Shown here: piece after piece, positions 24,747 through 32,551 of the stretch
How positions within the stretch are numbered: the stretch's first letter is position 1
Layout: every line of letters starts with the position of its first letter
Source of the DNA: Candidatus Dormiibacterota bacterium
GTDB taxonomy: Bacteria > Chloroflexota > Dormibacteria > Dormibacterales > Dormibacteraceae
DNA length: 64,000 bases
Assembly: GCA_024280995.1 (NCBI GenBank)
Contig: JAMXLM010000023.1
Span: 1 to 64,000, forward strand
Direction of reading: 5' to 3'
Notes under the pieces: generated by a model
The model's database searches: none
Told to the model about the DNA's origin: nothing
What the model saw: only the letters and a program-made list of their open reading frames with translations
Made by a program: the position numbers and the translations under genes

Positions 24747-25582
24747 CTCGGCCTGGCCCCCGCCACGAGGACCGATTGGCTGGCGGCCTCGACCGCCTGC
24801 TCCGCCGACTCGACCGGAGTTGCCCCCCTCAGCCACGCGCTGCAGAACGCGGCCGCAAAGGCGTCGCCCGCGCCGGTGGGGTCGACCGCCTCCACGGCCG
24901 GCGCTGGGATCGTGCGGCCGAAGACGCGGCTGCCGGCCCGGCCAAGCTTCAGCACCGGGACCTGGGCCAGGCTCTCGAGCGGCACCGCGAGGGTCGCAGC
25001 CTCAGCCTCGGTCGCGAAGAGGACCTCAGGGCTCAGCCGCGCAAGGACGTAGGCCATGCGAGAGGGTCCATATGCGTTGATCCCCGCGGCCGAGGACAGG
25101 TCGACGGCGACCATGCCTTTTGCCTCGCGCACCACGCGGATCGCCGCCCGCGCAGCGGCGGCGATGGGTTCGACGAAAAGCGAGTAGGCGGGAATGTGGA
25201 GCAGTCGCGCGTCGCTGAACCAGGCTTCCTCGAGGTCGTCCGGGCTGAGGCCGACGCTGGCGCCGCGGTGGGTCGCCATCGTGCGCCGTCCGGCGGCGTC
25301 GACGATGACCGCGATCGCGCCCGTCGGCTCGGCCGCATAGACGGCTCGGACCTCGACACCGCGTGCCTCGAGGTCCGAGACGAGCCGCCGGCCGGTGTCG
25401 TCGTCGCCGACCCGCGTCACGAGGCGGGCGCTGCCGCCCAGCGCCGCGATCCAGGCGCAGAAGTTCGCCGACTGCCCGCCGCCGCCGAGCGTGATGGTCG
25501 AGGCGGTGTCGTCGTCCGGCACCAGCGGGCCTTCCGGGACGATCGCGATGTCCAGCAGGAGGTCGCCGATGGAGACGATCAA
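24743..25582 (-). CDS. psuK: PfkB-family carbohydrate kinase, probable pseudouridine kinase
   Basis: A 279-residue ribokinase-fold enzyme. GGGGQSANFCAWIAALGG is PfkB signature 1 and DPTGAGDAFAAAFCSAWL is signature 2 with the catalytic Asp. Because it directly precedes psuG with a 4-base overlap, its substrate is probably pseudouridine, giving the two-step route pseudouridine to pseudouridine 5'-P to uracil plus ribose 5-P. The start is TTG 25582. Specificity rests on context. Confidence 0.85.
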   Translation of the reverse strand: MIVSIGDLLLDIAIVPEGPLVPDDDTASTITLGGGGQSANFCAWIAALGGSARLVTRVGDDDTGRRLVSDLEARGVEVRAVYAAEPTGAIAVIVDAAGRRTMATHRGASVGLSPDDLEEAWFSDARLLHIPAYSLFVEPIAAAARAAIRVVREAKGMVAVDLSSAAGINAYGPSRMAYVLARLSPEVLFATEAEAATLAVPLESLAQVPVLKLGRAGSRVFGRTIPAPAVEAVDPTGAGDAFAAAFCSAWLRGATPVESAEQAVEAASQSVLVAGARPS

Positions 25583-25774
25583 GACCTGTCGAGGATAGCG
25601 AGCGATGGGCTACTGCAAATGAGGTAGGCCGAAATCACCCAAATGGCGCTGGCGAGCTCACCTCCTGCCGCCCGATGATTCAGCGCAGCCGGGGAGAGTG
25701 GGTCCCTCCTCGCCAGGCTGTTGGGGGATGAGCCACGCGCTCGAAGCGCGTGGCTCTTAGCTTTTTCGTCGGCC
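25583..25774. other. Gene-free stretch with a strong hairpin; possible small RNA
   Basis: The 192 bases between the kinase start and the DapA-like stop hold no credible coding frame. The most obvious element is a 12-bp hairpin at 25730-25756. Read on the plus strand this hairpin is followed by a T run, yet there is no plus-strand gene upstream in this gap. Confidence 0.4.
25730..25767 (+). terminator. Hairpin with T-run, orphan plus-strand terminator
   Basis: GAGCCACGCGCT (25730-25741) pairs exactly with AGCGCGTGGCTC (25745-25756) around a 3-base loop, then TTAGCTTTTTC. In the minus direction it lies just after the DapA-like stop but lacks a U tract there, so it may serve as a terminator for either strand. 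Confidence 0.6.
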
Positions 25775-26683
25775 TCAATGCGGCGTCGGCGCGGCGCTGA
25801 GCAGCCCGAGCGCTTCGAGCCGCACGCGCAGGGCGCGCTGCGCCGGCTCCGCCAGCTCGCGCGCGGGCGGAGCGGACCATGGCTCGCAGATGCCCTGGGC
25901 ATGCAGCGCCGCCTTGATGGCGAGTGGGAACACTCCCTCACGCAGGCCGACGGTCAGGCCGAACAGCCTCTCCTGACTGCGGCGTGCGCCGGCGAGGTCG
26001 CCCCGCATGAACTCGTCGTAGACCTGCACCACCCAGGCCGGCGCGACGTTGCCCACGCCGCAGATGGTCCCGGCGCCGCCGGCCGCGAGCGAGGCGACCA
26101 GCATGGTGTCGCTGCCTGTGAAAGCGCGAAAACCGTCCACGCCGCGCGTGGCGATGACGACGCCCTCGAAATACTCGAAGTCGCGGCTCGAGTCCTTGAT
26201 GCCCTGGATCGCACCCTCCACCGCCAGCTCCGCCACGGTCGCCGGATCCGTGTGCACCTTCGTGAACTGGGGGATGTGATAGAGCAGGACCGGCAGCGGC
26301 GCACGCTCCGCGACGCGGCGGTAGAAGGCGGCCACGCCGGACTGGTCGGTCGGGTAGTAGAACGGCGGCGCGACAAGCACCGCATCAGCGCCCAGCGACT
26401 TCGCGGCGTCGATCTCCGCGATCGTCGAGGAGAGCTGGGGCTGTGCGACGCCGCACAGCACCGGCACGCGACCGTGCGCCGCCCGCACCACGGCCTGAAG
26501 CAACGCGCGGCGTGCCGGTTCGTCCAGAGACGCGGTCTCACCCGTCGAGCCAAGCGCCAGCACGCCGTGCACCCCCCCTGCAAGAACGTGCTCGACGAGG
26601 CGCTCGACGCCGCCCTCGTCCACCGAACCGTCGCGGTGCAGGGGAGACGCCAGAGCGACGAGCACACCGCCGAGGGCTTTCAC
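25775..26683 (-). CDS. Dihydrodipicolinate synthase (DapA)-family aldolase/lyase
   Basis: A 302-residue TIM-barrel enzyme of the DapA/NanA family. GSTGETASL is the GxxGE substrate loop, YHIPQFT holds the conserved Tyr, and GIKDSSRDFEYF holds the Schiff-base Lys. Members act on pyruvate adducts; whether this is true DapA or a catabolic aldolase cannot be told, and its setting next to GAF and aldehyde dehydrogenase genes favours catabolism. GTG 26683 overlaps the GAF gene stop. Confidence 0.85.
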   Translation of the reverse strand: MKALGGVLVALASPLHRDGSVDEGGVERLVEHVLAGGVHGVLALGSTGETASLDEPARRALLQAVVRAAHGRVPVLCGVAQPQLSSTIAEIDAAKSLGADAVLVAPPFYYPTDQSGVAAFYRRVAERAPLPVLLYHIPQFTKVHTDPATVAELAVEGAIQGIKDSSRDFEYFEGVVIATRGVDGFRAFTGSDTMLVASLAAGGAGTICGVGNVAPAWVVQVYDEFMRGDLAGARRSQERLFGLTVGLREGVFPLAIKAALHAQGICEPWSAPPARELAEPAQRALRVRLEALGLLSAAPTPH

Positions 26684-27171
26684 TGTCTTGCCCCCTCTCC
26701 CGCACGCAGGCGCTGGCCGATGAGTCGGGCACACTCGCGCATCAGGTCCAGTATCTCCTGCTCCACGTCGACCTGATCCTTGCTCGCGCCGCACAGCGTG
26801 CCAAAGAAGCGGCCCTCCTGCGTGAACACCGGGTAGGAGATGAACGTCCTGATCCCGAGCAGCCGGGCGACGCTGCTGCTGGGGAACTGCTTCTGCGCGT
26901 CCGAGCTGTAGTGCGGGCCACCCTCGACGACGAACCGGCACACGCCCTCCGACCACGGCAGGGTCACGTCCTCGGGGATGTGAAAAAGGTCGCTCCGATT
27001 GACCGCGAAGACGATGTACTGCTCGTCCGACAAGAGCCGCGTCTCGGCGAGGTAGGTCGAGCTCAGCCCCGTGAGCTCGGAGAGGCGCTCCAGCACGCCT
27101 CGAGCAACAGTCTCGAGGTCGCTCCCCGACCGAGCCGCCTCTTCGAGCAGCTCGCGCGCGGTCTGCGCCAT
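26680..27171 (-). CDS. GAF domain protein
   Basis: A 163-residue protein consisting of one GAF domain (LETVARGVLERLSELTG, then VCRFVVEGGPHYSSDA and SYPVFTQEGRFFGTLCGASK). GAF domains sense small ligands or redox state. It has no output domain, so it may be a regulatory subunit or a free-standing sensor. ATG 27171 shares the palindromic CATG with the ATG of the divergent dehydrogenase gene. Its end overlaps the DapA-like start. Confidence 0.75.
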   Translation of the reverse strand: MAQTARELLEEAARSGSDLETVARGVLERLSELTGLSSTYLAETRLLSDEQYIVFAVNRSDLFHIPEDVTLPWSEGVCRFVVEGGPHYSSDAQKQFPSSSVARLLGIRTFISYPVFTQEGRFFGTLCGASKDQVDVEQEILDLMRECARLIGQRLRAGEGARQ

Positions 27172-28621
27172 GCGAAGTACGGTATCAACGTTGATCCGGA
27201 ATTTAGTCGGGTCTGAGTGGCGGTCGCCTGAGGGCCCGAGCTCTCTGCCGATCTTCAACCCGGCGACCGGCGAGGAGATCGAGAAGGTCCCGCTCTCCAA
27301 CGCGTCGGACGTGGACGCCGCCGTGCGGGCGGCGGTCGAAGCCTTCCGCCCATGGTCGCGAACCGCGGTGATGGATCGCGTCCGTCTCATGTTTCGGTTC
27401 AAAGCCCTGCTCGAAGACCACTTCGAGGACCTTGCCGCGATCGTCACCCGCCACCACGGCAAAACGCTGGACGAGGCGCGTGGCGAGGTGAGGCGCGGCA
27501 TCGAGGTCGTCGACTTCGCCTGCGGAGCGCCGACGCTGCTCCAGGGCAGGACTCTGCGCGACGTCTCCGGCGGCGTCGACCAGGACCTGTACCGCTATCC
27601 GGTCGGGGTCTGCGCCGGCATCCCGCCGTTCAACTTCCCGGTGATGATCCCGCTGTGGATGTTCCCCCTGGCCGTGGTCGCGGGGAACACGTTCGTGCTC
27701 AAGCCGTCCGAGCGCACGCCGCTCGGGGCGCAGCTTCTGGCGGAGATCTTTGTCGAGGCGGGCTTTCCGCCGGGAGTCCTCAACCTCGTGCACGGCGCCG
27801 GCGACACGGTCCAAGCGCTGCTGGACCATCCGGGCGTCAGCGCGATCTCATTCGTCGGGTCGGCGCGGGTGGCGAGGCAGGTGTACACGACGGCGGCCGC
27901 GAACGGCAAGCGCGTGCAGGCGCTGGGCGGGGCGAAGAACCACATCGTCGTCATGCCGGACGCCGACCCGGAGGTCGCCGTGCCCGCGATCCTCAACTCG
28001 GCGTTCGGCAACGCCGGCGAGCGCTGCCTCGCGGGTTCGGTCGCCGTCGCCGTGGGTGGCGCGGCAGGCAAGCTCCTGGATCCGCTGCGAGAGGCTGCGT
28101 CGCGCATGGTCGTGGGTCCCGGAGACGAGCCGGGCGTCCAGGTCGGGCCGCTGATACGCGCCGACCACCGCGACCGGGTCGCGTCATACGTCGAGGCCGG
28201 AGTGAACGAGGGTGCCGAGCTGGTGGTCGACGGCCGGGCCGAGATGTCCCGCCGCGGATTCTTTCTCGGGCCCACGATCCTCGACCGCGTGACGGCGCGC
28301 ATGTCGGTCGGTCGCGAGGAGATCTTCGGTCCGGTCCTGTCGGTCGCTCGGGCAGAGACGCTGGACGCGGCGATCGCCCAGGCCAACGAGTCGTCTCTCG
28401 GCAACATGGCGACGATCTTCACGCAGTCGGGCCGAGCCGGACGCGAGTTTCGAGACCGGGTCGAAGCCGGAATGACGGGCATCAACGTACCCGTCGCCCA
28501 GCCGTTCGCGTTCTTCCCATTCAGTGGCTGGAAAGGTTCGTTTTACGGCGATCTTCACGTGCACGGGACCGATGGGATCGACTTCTTCACGCGCAAGAAG
28601 GTCGTCGTGACGCGCTGGTGA
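27170..28621 (+). CDS. mmsA: Methylmalonate-semialdehyde dehydrogenase (acylating)
   Basis: A 483-residue aldehyde dehydrogenase of the MmsA/IolA type (CoA-acylating; valine, beta-alanine and inositol breakdown). It has PFNFPVMIPLWMFPLA, ISFVGSARVARQVY and the catalytic Cys286 in GERCLAGSVAV; the C-terminal FFPFSGWKGSFYGDLHVHG is typical. ATG 27170 gives the family start LIRNLVGSEW with a short lead; TTG 27191 is the alternative. A palindrome at 27184-27195 lies in or at the start. Three small genes follow with tight spacing. Confidence 0.88.
   Translation: MRSTVSTLIRNLVGSEWRSPEGPSSLPIFNPATGEEIEKVPLSNASDVDAAVRAAVEAFRPWSRTAVMDRVRLMFRFKALLEDHFEDLAAIVTRHHGKTLDEARGEVRRGIEVVDFACGAPTLLQGRTLRDVSGGVDQDLYRYPVGVCAGIPPFNFPVMIPLWMFPLAVVAGNTFVLKPSERTPLGAQLLAEIFVEAGFPPGVLNLVHGAGDTVQALLDHPGVSAISFVGSARVARQVYTTAAANGKRVQALGGAKNHIVVMPDADPEVAVPAILNSAFGNAGERCLAGSVAVAVGGAAGKLLDPLREAASRMVVGPGDEPGVQVGPLIRADHRDRVASYVEAGVNEGAELVVDGRAEMSRRGFFLGPTILDRVTARMSVGREEIFGPVLSVARAETLDAAIAQANESSLGNMATIFTQSGRAGREFRDRVEAGMTGINVPVAQPFAFFPFSGWKGSFYGDLHVHGTDGIDFFTRKKVVVTRW
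27184..27195. promoter_or_regulatory. 12-bp palindrome at the GAF/mmsA divergent start
   Basis: ATCAACGTTGAT is a perfect palindrome with a central CG, a style common in LacI-family operators. It lies 13 bases from the GAF start codon and overlaps the possible TTG start of mmsA. No matching regulator gene is adjacent. Confidence 0.45.
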
Positions 28622-28857
28622 TCGGCCGCCTTTTCTCCGCGACCGTGACGGCTCTCTTCGGCGTCATCACGCTTCTCCTGACGTTCGAGACGTGGGCGCT
28701 CCTCACCGGCCACACCCCGATCACGCAGTACATCCGGCCTGCGGTGCACGCATTCCCCGGCTACGCCTTCGTGATCGCGGTGGTCATCGGCATCTTGCTC
28801 GGGCACTTCCTGTGGGGCCCCGCCTGGGGACCGACGTCGCCGGTGAAGAAGCCATGA
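28618..28857 (+). CDS. Small membrane protein, first of a paralogous pair
   Basis: A 79-residue protein with two membrane helices (about residues 7-27 and 49-67). The second helix ends in VIAVVIGILLGHFLWGP. The GTG start overlaps the mmsA stop (GTGA). Its second helix closely resembles that of the next gene, so the two look like diverged copies. The family is unknown. Confidence 0.65.
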   Translation: MIGRLFSATVTALFGVITLLLTFETWALLTGHTPITQYIRPAVHAFPGYAFVIAVVIGILLGHFLWGPAWGPTSPVKKP

Positions 28858-29072
28858 CCGTCACCTGGACACCCGACGCGGTCATCTCGCTGATCGCCAC
28901 CGCGTTCGCGTTGGTCGCGTTCCTCCTCATGCTCCAGGAGACGATCGCGCTTGGCAAGGACCAGGACCCGGTCAACAACGATGTCCGCGCGGTCGTTCGC
29001 CGCTTCCCGCGTGCCACGTACGCCCTGGCGGTCGTGATTGGCATGATCCTCGGCCACCTGCTCTGGCCGTAG
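28854..29072 (+). CDS. Small membrane protein, second of a paralogous pair
   Basis: A 72-residue protein with two helices. The second contains YALAVVIGMILGHLLWP, nearly the same pattern as the preceding gene. ATG 28854 overlaps that gene's stop (ATGA). Both have a polar loop with conserved Pro/Arg/Phe (AVVRRFPRATYALAV here, PAVHAFPGYAFVIAV there). They may assemble together. No function is known. Confidence 0.65.
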   Translation: MTVTWTPDAVISLIATAFALVAFLLMLQETIALGKDQDPVNNDVRAVVRRFPRATYALAVVIGMILGHLLWP

Positions 29073-29128
29073 AGAGCCTCGTCGCGGCGGCGACCGGCCG
29101 CAGGACGGGGTGGACGGGAGTTGCCCTC

Positions 29129-29998
29129 GTGCTCGCCTCGGCGACGGCGTTCGGCACGAATGGGATTTTCGCCAAGTTCGCATACCGCGCCGGTCTCGCC
29201 ACCACCCAGCTGCTCGCCTTCCGCTTCGTCGTGGCCGCGATCGGAATGTGGGCGCTTGCGATGCTTCTGCGGCAGAGCCCGCTTCGCTTCGAGCGACGGA
29301 GCCTGATCTCGCTCTTCGGCCTAGGCGCGATCGTCTACACCGGCCAGTCGCTCGCCTACTTCACCGCGCTGCAGACGCTGCCGGCGTCGCTCTGTGTGCT
29401 GATCGTGTACGTCTATCCGAGCCTCGTCGTCATCGCGGGCTGGCTGTTCCTGCGCCGTTCGGTCTCGCGCCTGCACGTGGTTGCTCTCGCGGGCAGCTTT
29501 GCCGGCCTCGTCCTCCTGGTCGGGGGCGCGGAGCTGCATATCGCGTGGGGCCTCGTGTTCGCGTTCGCAGCGCCGGTGATCTACACCGCGTACATCCTGC
29601 TGAGCGAGAACGTGATGGGCAGAGTGCAGGCGATCAGCGCCAGCGCGGTGATCATGTCCGGCGCCGGGATCGCGTTCTCGGCGATCGCCCTCGTCCAGGG
29701 CCAGCTGAAGCCGCCGCCATCCCCGCAGGGCTGGCTCGTGGTGCTCGGCCTGGCTTTGATCCCGACGATGATCGCCATCTCGACGTTCCTCGCCGGCCTG
29801 CCGCGCGTGGGCGCCGCTCGCGCGTCGCTCCTGAGCACGTGGGAGCCCGTGGTGACCGTGATCCTCGCGGTGATCCTCCTGGGCGACAGGTTCAGCGCGG
29901 TGCAGGCCGTCGGGGGGCTGCTGATCCTTGCCGCGGTCGTGATGCAAGCCGGTCGCGGAGGTCGCACAGCACCGGATGCAGCTGGTGTGCTCCCGTGA
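29129..29998 (+). CDS. EamA/DMT-family transporter
   Basis: A 289-residue protein with ten predicted helices arranged as two EamA repeats (first: FGTNGIFAKFAYRAGLATTQ; second: GLVFAFAAPVIYTAYILLSE). Members export amino acids or metabolites. GTG 29129 is the first usable start but leaves only a short lead before helix 1. The final 107 bases overlap the 3' end of the phosphodiesterase gene on the other strand. Confidence 0.83.
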   Translation: MLASATAFGTNGIFAKFAYRAGLATTQLLAFRFVVAAIGMWALAMLLRQSPLRFERRSLISLFGLGAIVYTGQSLAYFTALQTLPASLCVLIVYVYPSLVVIAGWLFLRRSVSRLHVVALAGSFAGLVLLVGGAELHIAWGLVFAFAAPVIYTAYILLSENVMGRVQAISASAVIMSGAGIAFSAIALVQGQLKPPPSPQGWLVVLGLALIPTMIAISTFLAGLPRVGAARASLLSTWEPVVTVILAVILLGDRFSAVQAVGGLLILAAVVMQAGRGGRTAPDAAGVLP

Positions 29999-31337
29999 TG
30001 CCCGAAAGATCGAGCTTCCATTCCGCCTTCGCCAGGAAGAACGGGTGCAGCTGTTCCCCGCCGATCGAGCCGTGCCCGCCGGCCTGTTTCTCGAAGTTGA
30101 TCTGCTTGCCGTCGACGAACGAGCCGAAGAGGACGACGTCGCCGCTGTGCGCGAACGAGTTCAGGCGCACGAGCTGCGCGTAAAGGATGTCGGGATCGTC
30201 ATAGTCGGACAGGATGCGCCCCAGCTGCGAGCGGTCCAGGACGGCGCCCCGATGCAGGAACACAGGCGCGTCGCCCGCGCGGGCCATCACGAGCGCGACC
30301 TCGGGAAGGCCGGACAGGTCGCGAGCGAGATCCGCGACGTCCTGGTAGTCCTTCCGCCGAGGGCTGTCCTGGAAGTACAGGTGGGCCAGGCCTCCCGACG
30401 CCGTGATCAAGATCGTCGCGGCCGCGGTCTCCGCGGACGCGCCGCGGTCCTTGCCCTTGACCGTGCGCACTCGAAGGCGCGGCATCAGACCCGCCAGCTT
30501 CTCGCCCAGGTCGAACGGAGTCGTGTCGACCTGTCCGTGGTCCGAGAGCACGACCAGCTCGTAGCGATCCTCGCGCGCAGACGCGATCCTGGCGACGGTG
30601 TGGTCCACGTGTTTCAGGACACGCAGCGCCGACGGGTCGTTCGGGCCGAAAGCGTGCGCGGTCTCGTCGTACGCGTAGAAGCCGGCGTAGATCGGCGAGT
30701 AGCCCTCACGCATCGCTTTCTGCACGGCGTACCGCGTGAGGTGGTGGACGAAGATCTCCTCCACGACGTCAGTCGCGACGTACATTCGCGCGGGACGGCG
30801 ACCTTCCGAGCGGGACGTGAGGTAATCCCGAACGGTACGCGTCGCGACCGCCCCCGTCTGCCAGACCCAGTCGCCCAGGTGCAGCGGGTTCGCGAGATAC
30901 GGAACGAGCACGTTTGCCGCCGACCGCGACCCCTTTTCCTGCCCGTAGCTCCGGTCCTGGTACGCGATGCCGAAGTCGTCGGCCGCCCCGGCGGGATAGC
31001 AGGCCGCGATGCACGCGCCGTCTGCGGTGAACGGCGCGGAGCCGTGAAAGTACTTGTCCGCCACCTTCTTGAAAGTCGATGCGGCGCCGAACTGCACGAT
31101 GACGCGCCGCTCGCGGTCCCACCAGCGAAAGCTGGGTATCTCCGAGTTGTCGCCGTAGAGGATCCCGGCCTGGGCGAAGGGTGTCGTCGATGGAAGACCG
31201 CAGCGGTAGCGGTGCAACCGGTAACCCTCGGCGTCGATGAGCCGCTGCACGCTCGGCATCTTCCTGGCGCGCAGCGCACCTTCGAGCGCATCCGCGCTGA
31301 CGCCGTCGACGTGGAGCACGACGAGCTTGCGGCTCAT
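29892..31337 (-). CDS. Alkaline phosphatase-superfamily phosphodiesterase/pyrophosphatase-like protein
   Basis: A 481-residue member of the type I phosphodiesterase/nucleotide pyrophosphatase group. LVVLHVDGVSADAL is the first metal site, GLPSTTPFAQAGILYG holds the Thr nucleophile, AGFYAYDETAHAFGP and VVLSDHGQVDTTPFD hold the later Asp/His ligands. No signal peptide is seen. ATG 31337 overlaps the stop of the EEP gene (ATGA). The substrate is unknown. Confidence 0.75.
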   Translation of the reverse strand: MSRKLVVLHVDGVSADALEGALRARKMPSVQRLIDAEGYRLHRYRCGLPSTTPFAQAGILYGDNSEIPSFRWWDRERRVIVQFGAASTFKKVADKYFHGSAPFTADGACIAACYPAGAADDFGIAYQDRSYGQEKGSRSAANVLVPYLANPLHLGDWVWQTGAVATRTVRDYLTSRSEGRRPARMYVATDVVEEIFVHHLTRYAVQKAMREGYSPIYAGFYAYDETAHAFGPNDPSALRVLKHVDHTVARIASAREDRYELVVLSDHGQVDTTPFDLGEKLAGLMPRLRVRTVKGKDRGASAETAAATILITASGGLAHLYFQDSPRRKDYQDVADLARDLSGLPEVALVMARAGDAPVFLHRGAVLDRSQLGRILSDYDDPDILYAQLVRLNSFAHSGDVVLFGSFVDGKQINFEKQAGGHGSIGGEQLHPFFLAKAEWKLDLSGITGAHQLHPVLCDLRDRLASRPRQGSAAPRRPAPR

Positions 31338-32071
31338 GCCAGGTCGGCGAACACCGGAAGGTGATCCGAGGCGCGGACGCTCAGCGTCCACGCGCGGTGC
31401 GCGTCGCCGATTTCGCCCGCCACGTAGATGGCGTCCAGCTTCTGGCCCATCAGGTGCGTTCGGCGGAGCGAGCGCGTGAGCTCGACCAGGCCCGCGGCGT
31501 GCGCGGTCGCGCGGATCCTGCGCCACAGCTGCAGCCGTGGCGGTCCGAATGTGTTCAGGTCGCCGGCGACGACGGTCAGCGGCACCGCGGGCCGTTCCGA
31601 CATGTCGCTCACGATCGCCTTGAACTGCTCGTGCTTGTGGGCGAAGCCGATCACATCGAGGTGCATGACGTAAACGCGCATCGCTTCGGATTCGGCTCGA
31701 ATCGCGATCCTGCGCTGCGGCGGTATCGCCCGCAGCAAAGTTCGTTCGATTCGCTTCAGGCGCAACCCCGGAAGGTGGCTCAGCGACACGACCGCAGGCT
31801 CGTGCGTGAACATGCCCCTGCGCCAGATGATCGCGTTCGCCTGCTCGCGACCCCGGAACTTCTGGGCGGCCGCCTGGAACCATTCGTACTCGAAGCCCGA
31901 CGCTTCGCCCAGGGCGTGCGCGATGGTCTCGGCGTCCGGGCGACCGTAGTGCACCGAGGCTTCCTGCAGGGCGAGGAGATCGACGCCGTGAAAGTCCGCG
32001 TGCTCGTGAATGACCTCCAGAATCTTCCCGAGACGCAGCCCCAGCAGGATGTTCCACGTGCACACCCTCAC
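31334..32071 (-). CDS. Endonuclease/exonuclease/phosphatase (EEP) family protein
   Basis: A 245-residue EEP-fold hydrolase. RVCTWNILLG holds the first Asn, LLALQEASVHYG the catalytic Glu, VVAGDLNTFGP the Asp/Asn pair and ASDHLPVFADL the C-terminal Asp/His. This superfamily cuts DNA, RNA or phospholipid headgroups. GTG 32071 is chosen because GAGGA lies 7 bases upstream; GTG 32098 would overlap the divergent VOC gene. It is coupled to the phosphodiesterase gene. Confidence 0.8.
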   Translation of the reverse strand: MRVCTWNILLGLRLGKILEVIHEHADFHGVDLLALQEASVHYGRPDAETIAHALGEASGFEYEWFQAAAQKFRGREQANAIIWRRGMFTHEPAVVSLSHLPGLRLKRIERTLLRAIPPQRRIAIRAESEAMRVYVMHLDVIGFAHKHEQFKAIVSDMSERPAVPLTVVAGDLNTFGPPRLQLWRRIRATAHAAGLVELTRSLRRTHLMGQKLDAIYVAGEIGDAHRAWTLSVRASDHLPVFADLA

Positions 32072-32091
32072 GCGACTATCCTCGCGGTGAT

Positions 32092-32487
32092 TTGGCACCG
32101 TTCGCGCAGCTCGACTACCTGTACACGCCCTCGCGCGACGTCGCGACGGACGCGAAGCTGTTCACCGAGGTCCTCGGCGGCAGGCTCGCCTTCGCGGTCG
32201 ATGGAATGGGCGCGCGAGTGGCGATGATCGAGCTCACCGACGGCCCTCCTCATGTCTTGCTCACCGATCACCTCGACGGCGAGAGAACGATCTACATCTA
32301 TCGCGTCGACGACCTCCGGAAGGCGGCCGGCGCGCTGAAGCGGCGCGGAGCGGAGGTCGAGCGCAGGCTCGAGATCCCGATGGGCCCCTGCTCGTCGTTC
32401 GTGCTCCCGAACGGCCACCGGATCGCCCTGTACGAGGCTTCACGCCCGGACGTCCTCCAGCACTTCCTGGGCCGCCGGGACTTCTGA
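32092..32487 (+). CDS. VOC family protein, single domain
   Basis: A 131-residue glyoxalase-fold protein: LDYLYTPSRDVATDAKLFTEVLGGRLAF at the start and a C-terminal SSFVLPNGHRIALYEASRP. It is a single VOC domain that would dimerise. The substrate is unknown. It starts at TTG 32092, divergent from the EEP gene by about 20 bases. Confidence 0.75.
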   Translation: MAPFAQLDYLYTPSRDVATDAKLFTEVLGGRLAFAVDGMGARVAMIELTDGPPHVLLTDHLDGERTIYIYRVDDLRKAAGALKRRGAEVERRLEIPMGPCSSFVLPNGHRIALYEASRPDVLQHFLGRRDF

Positions 32488-32551
32488 TCCCCGCGCGAGA
32501 TCCGAGCAGAATACGCAGCGAGTTGAAGGGGTTTCGGGAGGTCACAAGGCC

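Noticed and set aside
29892..32063. Single very long phosphodiesterase frame reaching 32063
   Set aside because: The first 242 residues are a shadow of the EEP gene in another frame; ATG 31337 starts the real protein.
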